NCBI GenBank assembly: GCA_007127595.1 | Contig: SKZA01000239.1 | Coordinates: forward strand, 1-11,927 | Reading direction: 5' to 3' | DNA length: 11,927 nt | Source of the DNA: Kiritimatiellia bacterium | Lineage (GTDB): Bacteria > Verrucomicrobiota > Kiritimatiellia > SLAD01 | Part shown: positions 1 through 6,572 of the stretch, in pieces | Layout: every line of letters begins with the position of its first letter | Numbering within the stretch: position 1 is the first letter of the stretch | The notes under the pieces: generated by a model | Database searches by the model: none | Seen by the model: only the letters and a program-made list of their open reading frames with translations | Told to the model about the DNA's origin: nothing | Made by a program: the position numbers and the translations under genes

Positions 1-79
1 CGGCTATGAGCCGAAGGTGGACCTGCAAGAGGGCCTGCGCCGGACGGCGGAAGGATATCGGAAACAGGGCTGGATATAG
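1..79 (+). CDS. NAD-dependent epimerase/dehydratase, C-terminal end (partial)
   Basis: Only the last 25 codons and the TAG stop are in the window; the gene begins upstream. The reading in the frame of position 2 gives GYEPKVDLQEGLRRTAEGYR followed by KQGWI. The pattern G-[YW]-x-P-x-[VT]-x-L-x-E-G-L-R-x-T-x-x-x-[YW] is the typical last helix of extended short-chain dehydrogenases such as UDP-glucuronate decarboxylase and dTDP-glucose 4,6-dehydratase-like enzymes, which modify nucleotide-activated sugars for polysaccharide synthesis. The cofactor and catalytic motifs lie outside the window, so the substrate cannot be named. The gene converges on glpD, with a 92-bp gap holding a hairpin. Confidence 0.72.
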   Translation, partial: GYEPKVDLQEGLRRTAEGYRKQGWI

Positions 80-96
80 GAATAATCACACGGAAT

Positions 97-152
97 TGGA
101 GGGCGAGGCTCCCGCCTTCGCGATGCTTCGGCGCGGCACGCCTGCCGAGCCG
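97..152. repeat. GC-rich repeat-like palindrome between convergent genes, possible terminator
   Basis: The 92 bp between the epimerase stop (79) and the glpD stop (172) hold a GC-rich block. A hairpin can form at 129-152: CGGC (129-132) pairs with GCCG (149-152) and GGCA (135-138) with TGCC (143-146), separated by a 2x2 internal loop. The left part, GGAGGGCGAGGCTCCCGCC from 98, is itself partly palindromic. There is no clean T-tract, so termination is only possible. From memory, similar GGCGAGGCTCCCGCC blocks recur between genes in some bacteria of the Verrucomicrobiota/Planctomycetota group; this is unverified. Confidence 0.35.
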
Positions 153-171
153 TTGCGCTTTCTGGTGGATG

Positions 172-1827
172 CTATACCCGATAGTAAGTTCGAATGCGCT
201 CGATTTCCGCGCGGCGGGTGTCGTCGTCCCAACCCAGTTCCGAGGCCATGAGCTGCGCAACGTCTTTCACGGTGTCGGCCCCGGGATAGCCCAGCGTTCC
301 CATATCGCTGCGGCGGATCAGCACATCGTCCACATGCAGCGCCATCTCTTCGCGCACGGCGTGTACGATCTCCGCGCGCAGCGCTTCCTTGGATCCCGCC
401 ACATGTCGTCCGAGCGACCCGTGCTCGCGCGCATAGCGCATCACCCGGTCGATCTCGCTGCCGTATAAACGGACGAGGTGATGGGCCGTGGTGTGGTCCA
501 GGTCGTGCTGCGCCATCGCGGCTTGCACGGCTCCGGATACCTGGTCGATGTCGCCGCCGTACACTTTCTGTTTCGCCGTGGAACAGGGCGCGGCCGGCCG
601 CCCGAGTTTCTTCAGCGCGCGGTCCACTACCTGTTCGGCGATGTAACGTGTGATGGTGAATTTGACGCCGATCACGCTGATCATGTTCCCCACGCCGTCT
701 TCTTTTTCGTGATCAAGAATCTCGTAGCGATGCGAAATATTGGCGGCATCGGCGTTCGGATCATCGGTGCCGACGGGAATCATGCCACCCAGCCAGTATT
801 CGATGTCGTCCCGCGTCAGGCGGGCGGCGGGATAGGCTTCATTGAACTCGCTTAGAAACGCGGCGATGTCCTGTTCCGTGATCTCGAAGTCGTCCGGGTC
901 CCCCTCATATATCGTGTCGCTCTGGCCAATGAAGGATTTTCCGCGCCAGGGGGTGACGAACAAACTGCGTCCGCCGCGCGCGATGATGGCGGTCTTGTCC
1001 ACCTGCCTGGTCTGCACGGTGAATCCGCATTCCGCCAGCGAGCGGGTGAAGAGTTGCACGCCCTTGGAACGGATGACGTGATGCTCGGGTTGAGGCGTGT
1101 GCAGGAGTTGCCGCGTGATCTCCGACCAGGGGCCGGTCATGTTGATGAACAGATTGCCGCGAACGGTCAGGGTGCGGCCCGACACCTTGTCGCGTACCGT
1201 GGCGGATTGCACGCGTCCGCCCTCAACATTCAGTCCGGTGACTTCCGCGTAATTGATGAGCGTCGCCCCGTCCCGTTCGGCCGCACGCCCGAAGGAGAGG
1301 GCCAATCGTTCCGCGCTGTACATTTGCGCGTCGTAATAGACGGCTCCGCCCGTCAGTCCGTCGGCGGACAGTCCGGGCACGCGTCGCAGGCATTCTTCCC
1401 GGCTGAGCAGATGGCCGCGGGGTATGCGACGCTCGCGGTCGATGCCTTTGTTGCGATCGAATCCGACCAAGTCATTGATCTGGAGGGCCGTCCACAGGAC
1501 TTCCGGTCCCTTCATGCCGTGCCCGTAGCAGGGGACGACAAATTCGACGGGGGACACGAGGTGGGGCGCCATGGTCATCATGTGGCGCCGTTCGCGGATG
1601 GAGATACGCATGCGTTTGAAATCGAGATGCTGTAGGTAGCGCAAGCCGCCGTGAATGAGTTTATAGTTGACGGAGGAACTGGCGTGCGCGAAATCGTCCT
1701 TTTCAAGCACCGCGATTTTCAAGCCGCGCAGCGTGGCATCCCAAGCGGTGCAGAGTCCATAGACCCCCCCACCGATAATGACCATGTCAAAAACATCTTG
1801 CGCGAGTTTGTCCGCTTTCCTTTGCAT
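172..1827 (-). CDS. glpD: Glycerol-3-phosphate dehydrogenase (FAD, quinone-linked)
   Basis: It oxidises sn-glycerol 3-phosphate to dihydroxyacetone phosphate at the inner face of the cytoplasmic membrane, passing electrons to quinone. The ATG at 1827 gives 551 residues, close to the family's usual 500-570. The N-terminus carries the Rossmann FAD motif GGGVYG (residues 19-24) and an acidic residue after the second strand (VLEKDDF, about 40-46). The family signature KLIHGGLRYLQ is at 56-66. A typical DAO_C domain covers about the last 130 residues, containing DVLIRRSDMGTLGYPG. A GTG two codons upstream (1833) is also possible, but the AGGA at 1836-1839 lies 8 nt from the ATG and only 2 nt from the GTG, so the ATG is preferred. 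The gene is divergent from the lipoprotein gene. No glpF, glpK or glpR is visible nearby. Confidence 0.93.
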   Translation of the reverse strand: MQRKADKLAQDVFDMVIIGGGVYGLCTAWDATLRGLKIAVLEKDDFAHASSSVNYKLIHGGLRYLQHLDFKRMRISIRERRHMMTMAPHLVSPVEFVVPCYGHGMKGPEVLWTALQINDLVGFDRNKGIDRERRIPRGHLLSREECLRRVPGLSADGLTGGAVYYDAQMYSAERLALSFGRAAERDGATLINYAEVTGLNVEGGRVQSATVRDKVSGRTLTVRGNLFINMTGPWSEITRQLLHTPQPEHHVIRSKGVQLFTRSLAECGFTVQTRQVDKTAIIARGGRSLFVTPWRGKSFIGQSDTIYEGDPDDFEITEQDIAAFLSEFNEAYPAARLTRDDIEYWLGGMIPVGTDDPNADAANISHRYEILDHEKEDGVGNMISVIGVKFTITRYIAEQVVDRALKKLGRPAAPCSTAKQKVYGGDIDQVSGAVQAAMAQHDLDHTTAHHLVRLYGSEIDRVMRYAREHGSLGRHVAGSKEALRAEIVHAVREEMALHVDDVLIRRSDMGTLGYPGADTVKDVAQLMASELGWDDDTRRAEIERIRTYYRV

Positions 1828-1861
1828 CGTCACGTTCCTGAAAGGTTACTGAATTGGGGTT

Positions 1862-1890
1862 ATTCTATCAGTCAAGTCCTCCAGCTGAAC
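1862..1890 (-). promoter_or_regulatory. Candidate promoter for glpD
   Basis: On the minus strand a TAGAAT hexamer (plus coordinates 1862-1867, 5 of 6 matches to TATAAT) lies about 35 nt upstream of the glpD ATG. The best -35 candidate, TGTTCA about 18 nt further upstream, is poor (3 of 6). The position fits a short leader carrying the AGGA ribosome binding site. This is a weak prediction based on the -10 box. Confidence 0.28.
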
Positions 1891-1917
1891 AGTCTTTATA
1901 ACCGGGTGCTCTATTTG

Positions 1918-1945
1918 TTGACAGGGTTCCCCTGCGCCTTATGAT
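1918..1945 (+). promoter_or_regulatory. Sigma70-type promoter of the lipoprotein gene
   Basis: A perfect -35 box TTGACA (1918-1923) and a -10 box TATGAT (1940-1945, 5 of 6) are separated by 16 bp. Transcription would start near 1952, giving a leader of about 60 nt before the ATG at 2014. The start of that leader contains a small hairpin, CTTCG (1953-1957) with CGAAG (1963-1967). Confidence 0.6.
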
Positions 1946-2013
1946 GCGAAGCCTTCGGATGGCGAAGACCGATAAAGGCGATGCGAAATTCAGATAAAGG
2001 TAAAGGGCAAATA

Positions 2014-2547
2014 ATGATGAATCGATATGTTGTGTGGGCGGCGCTGTTGATGATCGCTTTGGGTTTTTCTGTAGGTTGTGTGTATGACAATACGAGTGAA
2101 TCCTCAGAGAGCGACCCTGAGCCGGTTGTGGAAGCGGCGCCCGGCACGGAACAAGGATCGGAAGGGACGTCGGATGACGTACGTGCGCCCTTCACCGACT
2201 TGCCCGTGAACCCCCCCGTACCCGGAAACCCTTCCGGAACACGAATGCAGCTTTGGTATTTCGCATACAAGTCGTATGACAATACGTTTCGGATCCGTTG
2301 GCCCACCTATTTCTATACCGAGTATGGGGTCGGTCCCGGCTCCTACACGTTGGTGGACGGGCAGCGCGCCGAGTTTCGCAATCATTGGACAGATGATGGA
2401 GTATCCACGCGCCCCTCCTATACGATTCGCGGCCCGCAAAGCCGTTTTTCCGGCGAGGTGCTTTGCATTCTCTATGACAGAAGGGGCAACGCCTTGGCTT
2501 GGTTCACTACCCGCGCGACCGGGACCACGCAAGGCCGCCTGCCCTGA
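2014..2547 (+). CDS. Putative lipoprotein of unknown function
   Basis: I do not recognise this 177-residue protein. The chosen ATG (2014) follows AAAGGG (2002-2007) by 6 nt; an in-frame ATG at 1981 would add 11 polar residues before the signal peptide and has a poorly spaced site. The N-terminus (MMNRYVVWAALLMIALGFSVGC) is a lipoprotein-type signal: a basic residue, a hydrophobic core and a cysteine at 22. The -3 residue is Ser rather than the usual Leu, so the lipobox is imperfect. Residues about 23-75 are acidic, Ser-rich and Pro-rich, a likely flexible linker away from the membrane. The remaining ~100 residues are rich in aromatics and alternate polar and hydrophobic residues (LWYFAYKSYDNTFRIRWPTY; GEVLCILYDRRGNALAWF), suggesting a small beta-rich domain. 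It is transcribed alone from its own promoter and followed by a terminator. Confidence 0.72.
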   Translation: MMNRYVVWAALLMIALGFSVGCVYDNTSESSESDPEPVVEAAPGTEQGSEGTSDDVRAPFTDLPVNPPVPGNPSGTRMQLWYFAYKSYDNTFRIRWPTYFYTEYGVGPGSYTLVDGQRAEFRNHWTDDGVSTRPSYTIRGPQSRFSGEVLCILYDRRGNALAWFTTRATGTTQGRLP

Positions 2548-2568
2548 AGTATTTGATATGCCCAGGCC

Positions 2569-2604
2569 GGCGCAGGAATGACGCCATTCCCGCCTGTAAT
2601 TTTT
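2569..2604 (+). terminator. Rho-independent terminator of the lipoprotein gene
   Basis: A stem GGAATG (2575-2580) / CATTCC (2585-2590) with loop ACGC is extended by GGCG (2569-2572) / CGCC (2591-2594) across a 2-nt CA bulge. It is followed within 6 nt by five T (2600-2604). It starts 21 nt after the lipoprotein stop codon. Confidence 0.68.
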
Positions 2605-2656
2605 CTAAGGGGGTTGCTTGACCTCGTGGCATGTCTTCTGCTACATCAACGCGCCT

Positions 2657-2770
2657 ATGGGACAACAATTAAGAGTACGAGTTAAGCGAAAAGCGCGCTT
2701 GCGCCGCAAGCGTCGCCTGAAAACCCGCGAACAGAAGCCCGCTGCCGCAAAGGCCGAAGCGAAGGCCTGA
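2657..2770 (+). CDS. Very small Arg/Lys-rich basic protein (37 aa)
   Basis: The ATG at 2657 opens a 37-codon frame ending TGA at 2770. It begins MGQQLRVRVKRKARLRRKRR, and about half of the first 26 residues are Arg or Lys. The tail is Ala/Lys/Glu-rich (AAAKAEAKA). The composition suggests an RNA- or ribosome-binding peptide; similar very short MGQ-type basic proteins occur, as far as I recall, in Verrucomicrobiota relatives, but I cannot name a family. No Shine-Dalgarno sequence precedes this ATG. Alternatively, translation could start at an in-frame TTG (2618), 4 nt after AAGGGGG, adding 13 residues. TTGACC at 2618-2623 also resembles a -35 box, with a poor -10 near 2641-2647, which would make the mRNA nearly leaderless. 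The gene is isolated between two terminator-like hairpins. Confidence 0.55.
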   Translation: MGQQLRVRVKRKARLRRKRRLKTREQKPAAAKAEAKA

Positions 2771-2808
2771 GAACGGGCAAGGATCACCGATCGCGCGGCG
2801 TAGTTTGT

Positions 2809-2828
2809 CGCCTTGCTTTGGCAAGGCG
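2809..2828. terminator. Hairpin between convergent genes, probable bidirectional terminator
   Basis: A perfect 8-bp stem, CGCCTTGC (2809-2816) and GCAAGGCG (2821-2828), with loop TTTG sits between the basic-protein gene (+) and the end of the signalling operon (-). The following TCCTTACT is only mildly T-rich and the minus-strand side is not T-rich, so it is not a textbook terminator. Nine-bp direct repeats GCGCGGCGT flank it (2793-2801 and 2840-2848). Confidence 0.45.
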
Positions 2829-2847
2829 TCCTTACTAATGCGCGGCG

Positions 2848-3291
2848 TCAGACACGGCCCAGCACGACGGAAACATTGGGCAGTGCGGCGACGATCTGCA
2901 GGACGCTTTGCGTTTTGAGCGGCTTGATAATATAGTGCTTTGCGCCCATTTTCCGTACCAAATCCATGTCTTTTTCATAGTCGGACGTGCTGATTACCAC
3001 GATCGGAATATCGCGGAGCCCGTCGTCGGCGTTCATCTGGGCAATCAGTTCGCGCCCGTCCATTCCCGGCATGTTCAGATCCAGCAAGACGCAAAATGGT
3101 TTGGGATACCGGTTCGTGTCCGTGTAGGGTCCCTTTTGCTTCAGATAATCCCACGCGTCCGTGCCGGACGAAACCACATCGATCCGGTTCCAAATATGCG
3201 CCTTTTCGAAGGCGCGCTTGGTCAAGAGCGCATCGTCGGCATCATCTTCAACGAGCAGAAAGTGTGACGTTTGTACGCTGGTGTTTGACAT
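2848..3291 (-). CDS. Single-domain response regulator, Rcp1-like
   Basis: This 147-residue protein is a lone receiver (REC) domain with no output domain. Phosphorylation site Asp71 sits in LLDLNMPGMDG; the acidic pocket is Glu15-Asp16-Asp17 (LLVEDDADD), Ser101 (VVISTSD) takes the Thr/Ser position and Lys123 is in YIIKPL. A loop before the third strand (GPYTDTNRYPKPFCVLLDL) is typical of Rcp1-type regulators, first known as partners of cyanobacterial phytochromes. The start at 3291 follows GAGGAG by 10 nt; an in-frame ATG at 3309 would overlap that site and the end of the kinase gene, so it is rejected. The gene begins 14 nt after the kinase stop and is the last gene of the operon, hence the likely phosphoacceptor of that kinase. 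How it passes on the signal, by protein contact or phosphotransfer, cannot be seen. Confidence 0.9.
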   Translation of the reverse strand: MSNTSVQTSHFLLVEDDADDALLTKRAFEKAHIWNRIDVVSSGTDAWDYLKQKGPYTDTNRYPKPFCVLLDLNMPGMDGRELIAQMNADDGLRDIPIVVISTSDYEKDMDLVRKMGAKHYIIKPLKTQSVLQIVAALPNVSVVLGRV

Positions 3292-3305
3292 AATGGATAT
3301 TCTCC

Positions 3306-4853
3306 TCATTCCATGGTTATCGCTTGCGCGGTGCCGCCGACGGCTCGTTCCGCCTCCCCGTCCTTAGGAAATTCGATCCAGAAAGTGCTGCCGGCGCCGG
3401 GTCTTGACTCGACCTCTATGGCTCCGCCGTGCTGGCGCATGATCTTGCGGCAGAGCGCCAGGCCGATGCCTGTACCCTCGTATTTCCCTTTGCCATGCAG
3501 CCTTTTGAAGGGCAGAAACACGCGTTGGGTGTCTTCCTTCTTCATGCCAATCCCGTTGTCGCGCACATAGACCCACCAGGACAGCGCGCTTTCCTCCACC
3601 CCGATTTCGACGCGCGGTTCTTCTGAGTCGTTGAACTTGACGGCGTTTCCGATCAGGTTTTGAAAGAGTTGTAGCAGTCGGGTCTCGTCGCCCATGACGC
3701 AGGGCAACTCGTGAATGGTCACGACCGCAGCGCGTTTCTGCAGAATATCGGAGAGGTTGTCTTTCGCCAGCAGGACGATGGCGCTCAGCTCGTGTGGCTT
3801 CAGAAGCAGCCCGTCGGAGTCCAGGCGGGAGAGCGCGAGCACGTCTCGTACCAGCTTGCGCATGCTCTGAGCGGAGGACCGCAGTACCTTTAGATAATGC
3901 TGCGCTTGTTCGTCGAGTTGAGGCCCGTAGTCTTCCGTGAGCAGGTCCACATAGCTTTCGATTTTTTGAAGAGGCGCTTGGAGGTCGTGCGACGCCACGT
4001 ACGCGTATTCCTCAAGTGCGGCATTGGATTCGCGCAGGCGTTGTTCGGTCTGCCAGAAGTCCATGAAATGGCCGATCCGGTCGGCGACCGACCGCATCAG
4101 ATCGTGTTCCTCCATGGATAGCGGCAGCTCATCGGACGGTTTTTCGGCGGCAGGCGGGAACCGGATTTCCAGCAGCCCGATCGCGCGGCCTCGGGCATAG
4201 ATGTCGTAGGTGGCCATGCGGGGGGAAGCGAACGCGCCTTGCGAGGCGTACTCTTCTTTTCCGATCCTTATCACGACGCACGTACGGTCTTCACCATCCT
4301 CGTGATTGGGGTTGATGACGTCGGCGGCCGCCTGCAGCGCGTTGTGCGGAGACCCTTCGACCACGTCAAACAGCTTTTCGAGGGCATACAGGCAGCCGAG
4401 CTCGGATACGCGTTGCCTGAGGGCCTGCACCTGAGTCCATTTTGCGTCTTCCTCAGCAAACCGACTCATGGCTTGAAACGCCTTTTGTTCCAGTTTATGG
4501 CAGAACTGCACGTCGGGTTCTTTCGTCATGTAGTCGGTGGCCCCCATCTGCAGGGCGCGTACGGCCAGTTCCTCGCAACTATAGGCCGACAGGAGGATGA
4601 CGGGAAAGCGGGGCCGCTCCATCCGCAAGCGCGCCAACACTTCCAGTCCGGTCATGCCGGGCATGCGTTGGTCCAGAAGCATCAGGTCATACGTATTCTT
4701 GTCAATCAGGCGCAGCGCTTCAAACCCGTCGGAGGCGATATCCGCCTCGAATCCGGACTTGCGGAAATGGACGGCTATAAGACGCGCCAAGCCCTCGTCA
4801 TCTTCAACGATCAACAAACGTCGCGCTGATTCTCGTGCGCTGTCTTCATTCAT
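3306..4853 (-). CDS. Soluble hybrid sensor histidine kinase (REC-GAF-like-HisKA-HATPase_c)
   Basis: This 515-residue protein has no membrane segment. An N-terminal receiver domain (about 12-125) has Glu17-Asp18-Asp19, phosphoacceptor Asp61 (LMLLDQRMPGMTG), Ser89 and Lys111. A helix and a GAF-like sensor region follow (about 145-265, with SELGCLYALEKLFDVVEGS and a GLLEIRFP strand near 226-233), resembling the small sensory domain often seen before PAS-linked kinases. The HisKA domain has His289 in YVASHDLQAPL. The ATPase domain has the N box (NLIGNAVKF, 399-407), G1 (DNGIGM, 432-437), F box (FLPFKRLH) and G2 (GTGIGLALC, 460-468), so it looks catalytically intact. It starts 22 nt after the sensor gene and ends 14 nt before the response regulator. 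The receiver-first layout suggests that it is itself controlled by phosphorylation. The Shine-Dalgarno sequence (GGA, 7 nt upstream) is weak. Confidence 0.92.
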   Translation of the reverse strand: MNEDSARESARRLLIVEDDEGLARLIAVHFRKSGFEADIASDGFEALRLIDKNTYDLMLLDQRMPGMTGLEVLARLRMERPRFPVILLSAYSCEELAVRALQMGATDYMTKEPDVQFCHKLEQKAFQAMSRFAEEDAKWTQVQALRQRVSELGCLYALEKLFDVVEGSPHNALQAAADVINPNHEDGEDRTCVVIRIGKEEYASQGAFASPRMATYDIYARGRAIGLLEIRFPPAAEKPSDELPLSMEEHDLMRSVADRIGHFMDFWQTEQRLRESNAALEEYAYVASHDLQAPLQKIESYVDLLTEDYGPQLDEQAQHYLKVLRSSAQSMRKLVRDVLALSRLDSDGLLLKPHELSAIVLLAKDNLSDILQKRAAVVTIHELPCVMGDETRLLQLFQNLIGNAVKFNDSEEPRVEIGVEESALSWWVYVRDNGIGMKKEDTQRVFLPFKRLHGKGKYEGTGIGLALCRKIMRQHGGAIEVESRPGAGSTFWIEFPKDGEAERAVGGTAQAITME

Positions 4854-4875
4854 GGGCAGATCCGTATGCGGGAAG

Positions 4876-6414
4876 TTATTCGAACGTGACCATTCCCGTA
4901 TCGGCCGTCACATCCCGGTGCACGCCCCGATATCCGGTCACTACCCCTGTCTTGGAGTCTCGAATGGGAGCGACCTTGCACGCGTGGACAGCCACACGTC
5001 CGTCCGCCGTAACCATTTTGATGCGTCGCTCCAATACGCCCGCCTGTGCTTCATGCAGGAAATGGCGCGGATCCGGCATATGCTCCTTTTCGGCGCCGCT
5101 GATGAGATCGGCGAAGGGTTTGTCGAGGACTTCATCGGGTTTCCATCCAAGCAGGTCGGGTAAGCTGTCATTGGTGTAGATCAGTCGTTCATCCGTATCG
5201 GTTTCCCATATCCAGTCGCCGGACAGATGGGCGACGTGTTCGAACCGGTCGATGCTCGTGTTGAGAAGCCGCTGTGCTTGATTGCGCTCTTGGATTTCAT
5301 CTCGCAAGGAGCTATTCAAGGCCAACACATAGGATGTAACCAGACCCAATAGAATGAATATAGCGCCGGCGCCGACAAACCAGTACATGTACTCCCGAAC
5401 CATGTCGGTCATTCGCGTTCTCCCGAAATTCTCGAAGGGGGGAACCCGTAGTTCGCGCAACGCGACCCGGGCTTCGGCGCACGAATGCGGAACGGTCCAT
5501 CCTTGGGCGAGCGTGTCGGAGCCCGATTCGGGCACGGCGTCGGCGGATAGGAGTGCGGCGGCAATCCGCCGCGTTAGGTCGTCGGCAACCCCGCGTAGCG
5601 CCATCAGGCGCATCTCAGGATAGAGCCGTGTGGTTACGAGATAGGGAAACGCCCCGGCCGTGTTGGCGGCATCGTCAACGAGCGACAAGACCTGCACATC
5701 CTCCAATCTAAAGTGTCCGGCCTCAGCCATGCTTTCCAACACGCTGCTGGTGATAATGCCGGTATCCACCGACCTGTCGAGGACGGCGCGCACCACCTCT
5801 TGATCGCTGGGAAAGCGTTGAATGCGCGATGCCGCGCGTTCAAGATCGATCCCGAGATCCTCCAGTTCGCGATTGACGGCGATCCAGGACAGCATGGGGT
5901 TGCCCTCCACAGCTCCAATAGAGCGACCTCGCAGCGCGTGAGCGTCGGATAGCGCCTGTTCTCGTAAACTGAATACCACGCCGCCGGCGCTTCGTGCGCG
6001 CGCCTCCCCACGATACCGTTCAATGCCGGCGACGGGTCTGCTTTCGAGTTGTGTTTCGAGAAGCACCAATTCGGCGGAATCGCCGAACACTAAACCCGCA
6101 GAACGGGTACGCAAATCCGCCAACCAATTGTTTTGATTGCCTCGGACTACGTGAAAGCGGTACCCGTCCACTTCGCGTGACAGATAGGCGGCCGTCGAGG
6201 TTAGAAACTCCTCGTTACGCTCGTCCAAGCCCGTGGCCGGCACGAAGATCGTGACCGTTCGGGCGTCGGCCGACGCCCCCATCCACAGGGACAGCAGGGC
6301 ACAGCACACCGTCCGATAAAGCGACGCGTTGACGAACGACCTGCTGTGCGGGACAAGAAAACGACGCCGGCCCCGCATCGGTATTACGCGACGGGGAAAA
6401 GAAGAAATCTTCAC
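4876..6414 (-). CDS. Membrane sensor: PhnD/TtrS-like periplasmic binding domain, TM, PAS, no kinase
   Basis: This 512-residue protein starts at a GTG (6414) a few nt after GGGAGGG; a TTG at 6426 is the alternative. A signal or anchor segment (about 31-50, TVCCALLSLWMGASADA) precedes a periplasmic region (about 53-331) of the PhnD/SsuA-type binding fold. The stretch QGWTVPHSCAEARVALRELR near 304-323 closely resembles the end of the tetrathionate sensor TtrS sensing domain, and FPYLVTTRLYPEM fits the same fold. A transmembrane helix (about 343-366, YWFVGAGAIFILLGLVTSYV) and short linker lead to one PAS domain (about 387-505, including GDWIWETDTDERLIYTNDS and ending GYRGVHRDVTADT). The protein stops right after the PAS, where a kinase would normally follow. 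It is first in the operon, so it probably signals through the neighbouring kinase. The ligand is unknown; the fold binds small anions or other small molecules. Confidence 0.85.
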   Translation of the reverse strand: MKISSFPRRVIPMRGRRRFLVPHSRSFVNASLYRTVCCALLSLWMGASADARTVTIFVPATGLDERNEEFLTSTAAYLSREVDGYRFHVVRGNQNNWLADLRTRSAGLVFGDSAELVLLETQLESRPVAGIERYRGEARARSAGGVVFSLREQALSDAHALRGRSIGAVEGNPMLSWIAVNRELEDLGIDLERAASRIQRFPSDQEVVRAVLDRSVDTGIITSSVLESMAEAGHFRLEDVQVLSLVDDAANTAGAFPYLVTTRLYPEMRLMALRGVADDLTRRIAAALLSADAVPESGSDTLAQGWTVPHSCAEARVALRELRVPPFENFGRTRMTDMVREYMYWFVGAGAIFILLGLVTSYVLALNSSLRDEIQERNQAQRLLNTSIDRFEHVAHLSGDWIWETDTDERLIYTNDSLPDLLGWKPDEVLDKPFADLISGAEKEHMPDPRHFLHEAQAGVLERRIKMVTADGRVAVHACKVAPIRDSKTGVVTGYRGVHRDVTADTGMVTFE

Positions 6415-6440
6415 GCACCCTCCCAATATTAAACTCTTCC

Positions 6441-6446
6441 CTTATA
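6441..6446 (-). promoter_or_regulatory. Candidate -10 box of the sensor operon
   Basis: On the minus strand TATAAG (5 of 6 matches to TATAAT) lies about 27 nt upstream of the GTG start of the sensor, placing a transcription start near 6434 and a short leader carrying the GGGAGGG ribosome binding site. No convincing -35 box is found 16-18 nt upstream (TGTGTA is the nearest), so an activator or alternative sigma factor could be involved. Confidence 0.3.
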
Positions 6447-6572
6447 CCGCATTCTTTTTGCAGTACACACACCATGTAACGGAAGTATTTTCTGTAAGAT
6501 AAAATTAGGCAATCAGTAAAACGCGAGTTTTGGCTTGGGGTTTTCCCTGAGGCGGCATCCGTAGTCGGGCGG

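Noticed and set aside
172..1635. Long plus-strand open frames antisense to glpD, up to 193 codons.
   Set aside because: They are opposite a clear family member with intact motifs; GC-rich codon use on the minus strand produces such shadow frames.
6340..6378. A twin-arginine-like motif (RRRFLV) near the sensor N-terminus.
   Set aside because: The hydrophobic segment begins about 12 residues later and is separated by polar and basic residues, so the spacing does not fit a Tat signal; an ordinary signal or membrane anchor is more likely.
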